Assembly (NCBI GenBank): GCA_005884605.1
Contig: VBBE01000164.1
Coordinates: forward strand, 1 to 6,651
Origin: Candidatus Bathyarchaeota archaeon
GTDB taxonomy: Archaea; Thermoproteota; Bathyarchaeia; 40CM-2-53-6
Length of the DNA stretch: 6,651 bases
Direction of reading: 5' to 3'
A program made the position numbers and the translations under genes. Within the stretch, counting starts at the first letter, position 1. Every line of letters starts with the position of its first letter. Of the stretch, positions 1 through 5,952 are shown one piece after another. Under the pieces are notes generated by a model. That model ran no database searches. It saw only the letters and a program-made list of their open reading frames with translations, and was not told the origin of the DNA.

Positions 1-927
1 GAGCCACTGGAACGGAACATCAACATCGGGGTCTCCACCCTTCTTCCGATGCTCCTCCTTCGTCGCTTGTCCACCGGAGAAGGCGTAGCGGTATACCTTG
101 TTCCTTACTGTCTTGTCATCGTCGCTGAGGTTGATTGTCGTCTCCTGCTTCGAAGAGCTCATCTTGTCTTGCAGTCCCGTGAGAGCGGGCAGAAACTTGC
201 TGTGGACTGCGGCAGCCTTGTAGTATCCCATTGACTCCGCAATATCCCGCTGTATCCTCCAATAAGGGTCCTGGTCAATTGCCGAAGGTATGAGGCACCG
301 TCGCTTTTCGAGGAGGCTTGGAAGAATCTGGATAGACGGATAGAAGGCGAAGCCGATGTTTGTCTCGCCTGTGAAGCCGAACACGGCCTTTACTGTGCTA
401 AAATTAACCCTGCGGGCAATCTTCAGGACCATGGGGTATGCTTGTCCGATGAATTCCGTGTCTTGGAGTATGAACGTCCGGTCGGGATCGAAGCCCACGG
501 CAGCGATCTCGAGAATGTTGTCCGCGGCCCATCGCTGGGTGTCTTCGTAGGTTAGGTTCCGTTTCTCTTCGAGGAATTTTTCGTCGTCGGTTATCTGTAT
601 GTAGACGGTTGTATGGAATTTGTCTTGGAGCCACTTTGTGAAGTAGAACTGGATAATGTGGCCGATGTGCATTGGTCCGCTTGGTCCTCTACCGGTGTAG
701 AGGAACAATCCTTTGCCCTTCGAGTAGTCGTTGAGGACGAGATCAAGGTCGCGGTGCGAGAAGAAGATGCGTCGGCGGACGAGATAGGCCGCGTTACCGA
801 GGATCCCTTCCAGTTTCTTAGCTAGCGGACCGGTTATCGGTTGAGTTCCAAAATCACTGATGAGCCGATCATAGTCCACATTGCCTTTAACTTCCCAAGG
901 TGTCACAACGAACTTTTCCTCAACCAA
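1..927 (-). CDS. trpS: Tryptophan--tRNA ligase, archaeal/eukaryotic type (C-terminus beyond window)
   Basis: Class I cytosolic synthetase that activates tryptophan with ATP and charges tRNA-Trp. 309 residues are visible. The N-terminus has the archaeal TrpRS signature VTPWEV (residues 8-13), then FFSHRD (55-60) and the nucleotide-binding GRGPSGPMHIGH (79-90), which contains the HIGH motif. ITDDEKFLEE follows at 112-121, AIDQDPYWR at 216-224 and the KMSKS-type loop KMSSS at 255-259. The ending GGDPDVDVPFQWL matches the region where archaeal enzymes enter their last 75-80 residues, so only the C-terminal helical part is missing. The start is TTG at 927: GGAG at 933-936 lies 5 nt upstream, and no ATG or GTG lies nearby upstream in frame. 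It follows pheT by 2 nt and its SD sits inside the last pheT codons, so translation is probably coupled. Identification is secure; the exact start is less so. Confidence 0.96.
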   Translation of the reverse strand, partial: MVEEKFVVTPWEVKGNVDYDRLISDFGTQPITGPLAKKLEGILGNAAYLVRRRIFFSHRDLDLVLNDYSKGKGLFLYTGRGPSGPMHIGHIIQFYFTKWLQDKFHTTVYIQITDDEKFLEEKRNLTYEDTQRWAADNILEIAAVGFDPDRTFILQDTEFIGQAYPMVLKIARRVNFSTVKAVFGFTGETNIGFAFYPSIQILPSLLEKRRCLIPSAIDQDPYWRIQRDIAESMGYYKAAAVHSKFLPALTGLQDKMSSSKQETTINLSDDDKTVRNKVYRYAFSGGQATKEEHRKKGGDPDVDVPFQWL

Positions 928-929
928 TC

Positions 930-2615
930 TTACTCCGCCCTCATGGGTGGAATCTCCAGCTCGAAAGCTGCTACAGGAAGACTGAGACCCCAAGCCCGGA
1001 TTACCCTGGGATGCAACTCGCCAACCACTCCGAACCGCTTTTGCGCTGACATCACTTCTCCTGTACGTCCCTCAAGAAAGCTCGGGTGAGTGGTGGGAAC
1101 GACCTCGAACTTGACCCCTATGCTTCCAAGGAGTGTGTCGAGGCAGGATCGAATCTCAGTGAAACCAGCTCCTGTGTGAATTGTCACCGCGGCGATCTTG
1201 TGTCGAGTTTCAGTGTGACCTTCGCCGTCTTCCTTGACAGTCACGCACGGTCCGATCTCGAATACTCTCTGAGGGTAGTCGACGTGAGTATTGTCCTTGA
1301 GCAAATTGAGAACGCTCGGCAGTAGCCAGCTTCTCAATGCGGTGTGGGTTGACATTTTCGGATTCAGGAGTTCGGCGTAATTTTCACGCCCTATGCCCAT
1401 CTTGTCAACGAAGACCTCTGGGGAGGTTAGACCGTATGTCAGAAGTTCTTGGTATCCAAGCCCGATCATGACTTCCGCAAGGGTCTCGTGTCTGTCTGTC
1501 TCGGGCGCGAGTCCCCCAAGGGTCCAGATTCTCGGCCATTCAGGATCCAGCTTGTTGATGTCCAGAGCGATAGCGACATCCTCCACGAGGTCGACTTGAT
1601 GCATGATGTCGATGCGGTAGCAGAGGCTCTCTACACGCAAGACGTCCTTGCTTACTTGCCGAGCAGGGTGCCCAGCTCTCACGAAGGCCCTTATCGTCTC
1701 CGCGGGTTTGAATGTGGATCCAAGAAGTCTGTTCGCGTAGCTGACTGACAAATCCTTGAAGCTAGATTTTAGGTCCGGCGTAATTACCGGCTTGGGCCGC
1801 TTGTCTGCGTAGCTTTGAGTGCAGCTGTAGATCTTGCCTCCTCTCTCGGCGAGAGCAGCTACTACTATCTTCAGCGTATTTCCTACTGTCTCGACGTTTG
1901 TCCCTGTGACTTCTACGAGGATATTCCTCGTGTCTGAGCCTATCTTGCCAAGGTCGTTGGAGTTGATGATCGGGGGAAGAGATAGAATCTTGCCATCCCG
2001 ATCAATTAGAAGCGGCCAGTCCTTAAAGGATGAGATTATTTCGCTGTACTCGATTCCCTTGGGGTGCTTTTCTACAATCTCTCGAAGCGTCATCTTCTCG
2101 GTTGAGCCTAGCGGGACGAACGCTGTGTCGTCAGGGTTGCCGACAGTGTAGCGAAGAGGTGACTTGATCAGATCGGCTTGATAGAATCCGATAGACGCAC
2201 GTTTCCTCTTCCTACCATACGTGAGGTCCATTTTTTCTTGTAGGCTTATCCAGCTCTTCAGAGCGTTCTCGCTGGGCTTGACGTTTCTCACGATAGAGGT
2301 TGCGATGAAGGGCCGGATCGGGCCCAATTTACGATCGATTGTAACTCTCAGACCAGATTTTCCAGAAAGTATTGGGGCCTTGGGCTTAGCGATCCCGAGA
2401 TGAGTCCTGAGAGCGCGTGCGATTCCCTCTACCGACCAGATGTCTGGATGGTTGCTGTCCTTGACTTCGATGCTGACACTGTCGTTCTGTTCGTCAAGAG
2501 ATTCTACGTCGCCCTTGACGTAGGCGAGTATCTGGTTGAGCCCGTCTTCGTCTCTCGGAACCTTCTGTCCCAGAAGATCGTCTAGATCGGCTAGAGAAAA
2601 TTGGACTGATGGCGT
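930..2615 (-). CDS. pheT: Phenylalanine--tRNA ligase beta subunit, archaeal type, apparent ACG start
   Basis: Beta subunit of the PheRS heterotetramer in the cytosol; it gives structure, tRNA contacts and editing of misacylated Tyr-tRNA-Phe, while catalysis is in PheS. Numbered from the ACG at 2613-2615 it is 561 residues, the normal archaeal size. The order is an N-terminal domain ending in NHPDIWSVEGIAR, a B3/B4 editing domain with SLPPIINS (212-219), then the B5 domain with YRIDIMHQVDLVED (333-346), whose Asp and Glu residues are the usual Mg ligands. A catalytic-like module follows from GGLAPETD (about 367) to the C-terminus. The frame is open only from the TAA at 2622-2624, and no ATG, GTG or TTG occurs before the TTG at 2325-2327, which would delete 96 conserved residues. 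ACG followed by CCA gives the family's usual Met-Pro start, 1 nt after pheS and 8 nt after AGGT. A base error from ATG is the main alternative. Confidence 0.93.
   Translation of the reverse strand, partial: TPSVQFSLADLDDLLGQKVPRDEDGLNQILAYVKGDVESLDEQNDSVSIEVKDSNHPDIWSVEGIARALRTHLGIAKPKAPILSGKSGLRVTIDRKLGPIRPFIATSIVRNVKPSENALKSWISLQEKMDLTYGRKRKRASIGFYQADLIKSPLRYTVGNPDDTAFVPLGSTEKMTLREIVEKHPKGIEYSEIISSFKDWPLLIDRDGKILSLPPIINSNDLGKIGSDTRNILVEVTGTNVETVGNTLKIVVAALAERGGKIYSCTQSYADKRPKPVITPDLKSSFKDLSVSYANRLLGSTFKPAETIRAFVRAGHPARQVSKDVLRVESLCYRIDIMHQVDLVEDVAIALDINKLDPEWPRIWTLGGLAPETDRHETLAEVMIGLGYQELLTYGLTSPEVFVDKMGIGRENYAELLNPKMSTHTALRSWLLPSVLNLLKDNTHVDYPQRVFEIGPCVTVKEDGEGHTETRHKIAAVTIHTGAGFTEIRSCLDTLLGSIGVKFEVVPTTHPSFLEGRTGEVMSAQKRFGVVGELHPRVIRAWGLSLPVAAFELEIPPMRAE
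933..936 (-). promoter_or_regulatory. Shine-Dalgarno of trpS
   Basis: GGAG on the minus strand, 5 nt before the TTG at 927. It lies within the final Glu codon region of pheT, so trpS translation is expected to be coupled to pheT. It is the main reason for choosing this TTG. Confidence 0.6.
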
Positions 2616-2616
2616 T

Positions 2617-4131
2617 CTAGCTTACCTTCTGTTGTCTTATCCATTCGAGGTCGGTTGTAAAGAGCTGTCTGATATCTTGGATCTGTTGGTTCATCATGTA
2701 GAGCCTGTCGATTCCGAGCCCCCACGCGATTACGGGCACTTTGATGCCGAGGGGTTCTGTGACTTCGGGTCTGAATATACCACTGCCCCCGAATTCCATC
2801 CATCCATAGCCTTCCTTGTAGGCTTGCAGCTCGACACTGGGTTCGGTGAAGGGGAAATAGTCCGGTTTGAACCGGACCTTGTCAGCCCCCGCGACCTCAC
2901 GGGCGAACATCACTAAGACCCCGAGCAGGTTCCGTAGGCTTAGGCTAGGGTCGAGAACGATTCCTTCTGCCTGGTTGAACTCTGTGAGATGAGTTCTGTC
3001 AAGCAGTTCGGGACGGAAGCATCTTGCGATGGCAAAGTATTTGCCCGGAATTTGCAGGTCTTTAGAGATCATCGACCGGACGCTCAGGGCTGTTCCGTGG
3101 CTTCGTAGGACAAGCTTGGAGGCCTCATCCTTCGAATACTTGTAGCCCCAGCCGGTGGACCCTGTCTTCCAGCCGTTCTCATGTGTCTGCGCTACCCTAT
3201 CCACGATGTCCTTCCATGGCTCAAGGCTTGACTTGGACGGGTGTTTCAGATAGTAGAGATCGTGAATCTCTCGCGCCGGATGATCTTGTGGCATGTAGAG
3301 GCAGTCGTCATTGATGAACGCGGTCTCGACCAGAGGTCCGCCAGCTTCCGTGAACCCGAGCCCAACAAGTTTCCGTTTAACCATTCGCAAGAATCGCAAG
3401 TACGGATGATATTTTCCAGGATTGAGCAAAGGGACTGGGGAAGATACATTGTATGCTCGGAGGTGGATTCGCTCCCAGTCTCCAGAGTGAATCATCTCGC
3501 TTGTTAGACCGCTGACTTCATCGATAGAAGCTTGAGCGGGAATCGCGTCCAACCCTTGAGGAGTAATCCGTAACTTCCGTTGTACTCGCTCCTTCGAGGC
3601 CAGAATCTTTCTCTTGAGAAGTCTATCCGCAGCTTGTTTCAAATTGCTCGGCAATTCTTCTATTGGAATGCTGACCTGGCCAATTCTCTCCAGAACCTCT
3701 TCATCCTCGTCTTTAGGCGGGTTCTTCCAGACCGTTAGAATAGTGCCTAAGCTTGTTCTCTCAATTCTTCCCCAGCCTTTGCGGGTAATCCAGCCTGTAA
3801 CTATTGAGATAAAATCATGCGGTAATCCAGCTTGCTGGACCGCTTCGCTGACGGAGAGTTTTCCTCCCGCATCGTGGACGACCGTAGCGACCCTTCGCTC
3901 CGGGAGTCCGTTCGCGAGGTAATCATGTCCTTCCTCGGTACAAAACACCTCAGTGGTTCTTGTTGTCTGTTCCTTGAGAAGGCCTTGTTCTGATAGTGTG
4001 AGTGACGCACGGGCAACTGCGGCGGCGGCTAATCCCGTTTTCTGGACTATATCTTCGACAGGGGCTGTCCCGCCTGCGTCACGGAGAGTTCTCAGAACCT
4101 TAACGTCATTTTCGCGCAACTCCAATTGCAA
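2617..4131 (-). CDS. pheS: Phenylalanine--tRNA ligase alpha subunit, archaeal/eukaryotic type
   Basis: Catalytic subunit of cytosolic PheRS (class II), forming Phe-AMP and charging tRNA-Phe together with PheT. 504 residues, a usual length for the archaeal form. Residues 1 to about 200 are winged-helix DNA-binding-like modules (for example 9-55 and 80-125) used for tRNA contact. The class II core follows: motif 1 around HPYLRFLRMVKRKL (242-255), then LYMPQDHPAREIHD (278-291), LRSHGTALSVR (342-352), motif 2 with FRPE (372-375) and HLTEFNQAEG (381-390), the Phe-pocket segment YFPFTEPSVE (425-434), and motif 3 GLGIDRL (471-477). All key motifs are intact. The start is non-ATG: TTG at 4131 with GGAG 4 nt upstream, or TTG at 4125 with a 10-nt spacer; the choice is not decided by sequence. 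First gene of the operon, with the pheT start 1 nt after its stop. Confidence 0.97.
   Translation of the reverse strand: MQLELRENDVKVLRTLRDAGGTAPVEDIVQKTGLAAAAVARASLTLSEQGLLKEQTTRTTEVFCTEEGHDYLANGLPERRVATVVHDAGGKLSVSEAVQQAGLPHDFISIVTGWITRKGWGRIERTSLGTILTVWKNPPKDEDEEVLERIGQVSIPIEELPSNLKQAADRLLKRKILASKERVQRKLRITPQGLDAIPAQASIDEVSGLTSEMIHSGDWERIHLRAYNVSSPVPLLNPGKYHPYLRFLRMVKRKLVGLGFTEAGGPLVETAFINDDCLYMPQDHPAREIHDLYYLKHPSKSSLEPWKDIVDRVAQTHENGWKTGSTGWGYKYSKDEASKLVLRSHGTALSVRSMISKDLQIPGKYFAIARCFRPELLDRTHLTEFNQAEGIVLDPSLSLRNLLGVLVMFAREVAGADKVRFKPDYFPFTEPSVELQAYKEGYGWMEFGGSGIFRPEVTEPLGIKVPVIAWGLGIDRLYMMNQQIQDIRQLFTTDLEWIRQQKVS
2624..2627 (-). promoter_or_regulatory. Shine-Dalgarno-like site for the ACG start of pheT
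   Basis: AGGT (within AGAAGGTAAG) on the minus strand, 8 nt before the ACG at 2615 and inside the last pheS codons. It matches the AGGT part of the archaeal SD consensus AGGAGGTGA. Its position independently supports initiation at or very near the ACG rather than 290 nt further downstream. Confidence 0.5.
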
Positions 4132-4135
4132 TTCT

Positions 4136-4139
4136 CTCC
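4136..4139 (-). promoter_or_regulatory. Shine-Dalgarno of pheS
   Basis: GGAG on the minus strand (extended GGAGAG), 4 nt before TTG 4131 and 10 nt before TTG 4125. Neither spacing is ideal, so it supports a start in this small interval without settling which TTG is used. Confidence 0.5.
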
Positions 4140-4171
4140 GAGGCTAGAAACCCTTGTCAGCCTTCCACTGG

Positions 4172-4179
4172 CTATATTT
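4172..4179 (-). promoter_or_regulatory. Candidate TATA box of the pheS-pheT-trpS operon
   Basis: Minus-strand AAATATAG inside CCAAATATAGCC, 40 nt before the pheS TTG. Archaeal transcription usually starts about 25 nt after the TATA box, which would put the start near 4150 and give a leader of about 19 nt that still contains the GGAG. This is the best A/T-rich element I see immediately upstream of pheS. No start site is proven. Confidence 0.4.
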
Positions 4180-4236
4180 GGTTTGGAGCATCGAGTTTAT
4201 CGTCGATATCTAAATTGGTTCCAGCTCTGGTTAGCG

Positions 4237-4635
4237 ATGGCGCGATGTGGTAGAATTAATCGCCCCACATCTTTGACACGAGTCGTTCAACTAGAACCCG
4301 ATGGGTTGCGCGGATTCCCAGACGGATTGGTCGCGATTGGGGAGGTTTCTCTTCTCGCTAGTTGTACAAGATCGCACGGGGAAACATTGGAACCACTTGG
4401 GTGGGCGTGGGCCGTTGATAGAGTAGTTGGAACGAGTAACGCGAATAATCACGCGACATTAAACTTCAATATTGCCAAGTTGGTAAAAGTTGCACGCATC
4501 GATCCGTACGATTATGATACCAATTTCTGCCCGAAAGTAGCCTTGGCATCCTCCCTTCGAAGGTCGAGGCTGATTAAAACGTGCTCTCTCTCATTTTCAC
4601 CTGAAGTGGAGGCTATTACGATTATGGTTTCTTAA
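4237..4635 (+). CDS. Doubtful hypothetical ORF, 132 residues
   Basis: The frame is open from before 4126 to TAA at 4633-4635. The longest form starts at a TTG at 4126 and overlaps the 5' end of pheS antisense, so the first ATG (4237) is taken here; it has no SD in front. The product has no motif, signal or membrane segment that I recognise. Its codons show a more A/T-rich third position than the synthetase genes. About 170 open codons are somewhat more than expected by chance, so it could be a fast-evolving small gene, a decayed remnant or simply non-coding. Function unknown. Confidence 0.2.
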   Translation: MARCGRINRPTSLTRVVQLEPDGLRGFPDGLVAIGEVSLLASCTRSHGETLEPLGWAWAVDRVVGTSNANNHATLNFNIAKLVKVARIDPYDYDTNFCPKVALASSLRRSRLIKTCSLSFSPEVEAITIMVS

Positions 4636-4812
4636 GAATCTACTCGATGGAACCAGATGAATCCGACAAAGTTTTAACCTCGAACGGAACATCGATTTTC
4701 AGTCAAATCGGACCATGTTCCCCTCTTCCATCAGCTCCCTCGCTTTACTCTGCTCGTCGTATTCAGACGCGTTAACAAGAAATGGCTGTATTGATGGGGA
4801 GCAGGGCTCAAC

Positions 4813-5847
4813 ATGAAAGTCATACGTCTCTCGCTCTTGTTATTTGCTACGATAATATTGTCATTATCACTGACCACTTCTCTAGGTACTAGACTGGGTG
4901 AAGTCGACCGATCTATTCCTTGCTCACCTGACTTCTCTTCTTCCTCGCAGGACTCAACAGATCTCACCGCTGTATTAGGGAATGACATCACAACTGGTGA
5001 GACTTCGGTCCCAGGGTCAAATACGGACACGCCGTGCGCGACCATTGAGAATGACTACCTGTCAACGAACGCCAAGACAATGTTAGAACAGGATAGTTCA
5101 GCTCTCGATGCCCGGCCAAACCGAGGCCAACCACTCCCCGACTTCCGAACCTCATGTAAGACGATAGTCGAACCTGTCAAGATATCGGTAAAGGTAGCGG
5201 ATAGGGCACTGACAGGTCATGCAATCTCTGGGTTATGGGCGGGCCTGATTGCAATTGCTGGGGTTGTCACGAAGCAGCAATCGGAACGGCCCGCAACCTC
5301 CTCCCTCACGATCAAAAAATCTAGGCTGCGAATTACTACCGATACTGTTTCGTTTCGCATAGACAGCAGCCTCCGAGCGAACCTTGAGGACGAGGCCAAG
5401 AAGAACCGGACAAGTCTCAACACTCTGGTTTCTCAAGTCTTGTCTCGCTACGCGGATTGGTGGCGTTACGCCGGGAGGCTAGGGCTGATACCCGTCAGCA
5501 AAGACCTCCTAAGAGATGTGTTCAAGTCATTAGACAAACCAGAACTGGAAGACCTCGGAAAGAGATTCGCCGAGACTTCTGGACGAGAGCACGTGCTCTA
5601 CCTGTTTCAGCAGGTAAGCCTTGGGACGATCCTCCAGTTCCTGGATCTTTGGAGCAGCCACTTCGACGCGTATGAGCATCGTTATGATGGGAAGATGCAT
5701 TTCTACACTGTACATCACGACGTCAATCTCAACTTCTCAATATTCGTCAAAGAGTTCGTCTCCACGATGATTATGGGGACTGTTCCGCGAACGGTTCGAT
5801 TTGAGACGGTGGGACCTAACTCTGTGACTTTCAGCTTCGAAGGCTAA
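4813..5847 (+). CDS. Predicted membrane-anchored ribbon-helix-helix protein
   Basis: 344 residues. Residues 1-25 look like a signal peptide (MKVIRLSLLLFATII, then Ser/Leu/Thr). Residues 26-130 are polar and rich in Ser, Thr and Asp, with Cys at 37, 75 and 115. Residues 136-152 (HAISGLWAGLIAIAGVV) are a likely transmembrane helix, followed by a basic stretch (IKKSRLR, 167-173) that suggests the rest is cytoplasmic. Residues 176-215 (DTVSFRIDSSLRANLEDE onward) fit a ribbon-helix-helix (Arc/CopG-like) DNA-binding fold. The C-terminus (216-344) includes HFYTVHHDVNLNFSIFVKEF (296-315); from memory, similar RHH plus C-terminal proteins of unknown function occur in Nitrososphaeria, but they usually start at the RHH. 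ATG 4813 is the first start after an in-frame TGA at 4792. ATG 5080 (residue 90) is an alternative that drops the signal but keeps the helix. No start codon lies between residue 90 and the RHH domain. The DNA target is unknown. Confidence 0.75.
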   Translation: MKVIRLSLLLFATIILSLSLTTSLGTRLGEVDRSIPCSPDFSSSSQDSTDLTAVLGNDITTGETSVPGSNTDTPCATIENDYLSTNAKTMLEQDSSALDARPNRGQPLPDFRTSCKTIVEPVKISVKVADRALTGHAISGLWAGLIAIAGVVTKQQSERPATSSLTIKKSRLRITTDTVSFRIDSSLRANLEDEAKKNRTSLNTLVSQVLSRYADWWRYAGRLGLIPVSKDLLRDVFKSLDKPELEDLGKRFAETSGREHVLYLFQQVSLGTILQFLDLWSSHFDAYEHRYDGKMHFYTVHHDVNLNFSIFVKEFVSTMIMGTVPRTVRFETVGPNSVTFSFEG

Positions 5848-5952
5848 GCCGAACAGATTTCATTGCAGTGTCGTACAAACACGCTATTCCAGTGCAGATG
5901 ATTGCCTGACGTTAAGTGCCTTTGACGAAAGCACAGACACACGCGGCCTAAA

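Larger units (their letters stand above)
4132..4812. other. Divergent interval between the synthetase operon and the RHH gene
   Basis: About 680 bp without a recognisable gene. Next to pheS it holds that gene's SD and TATA candidate. The middle carries one open plus-strand frame of doubtful reality (annotated separately). The last 177 bp before 4813 hold no convincing TATA box; CTTTAC around 4743-4748 is only a weak candidate. GGGGAG at 4796-4801 is a possible SD for the gene at 4813 with a long 11-nt spacer. I found no tRNA, rRNA, CRISPR or insertion-sequence signature on either strand. Confidence 0.6.

Noticed and set aside
1834..2151. 105-residue plus-strand ORF inside pheT
   Set aside because: Lies antisense to the conserved B3/B4 domain coding region; no recognisable product.
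2536..2916. 126-residue plus-strand ORF opposite the pheS/pheT junction
   Set aside because: Antisense shadow of two well-supported genes; no domain, and the opposite strand explains the codon pattern fully.
4295..4307. Small hairpin AACCC-GAT-GGGTT
   Set aside because: Only five base pairs, no T-run and no gene end nearby; not a terminator.
4230..4310. Possible tRNA (TGGTAGA resembling a D-loop and GTTCAACTAGAACCC resembling a T-arm)
   Set aside because: The T-loop consensus, acceptor pairing and anticodon arm could not be placed on either strand.
4647..4775. 42-residue plus-strand ORF starting ATG before the RHH gene
   Set aside because: Short, no SD and no recognisable sequence; expected by chance in this much spacer.
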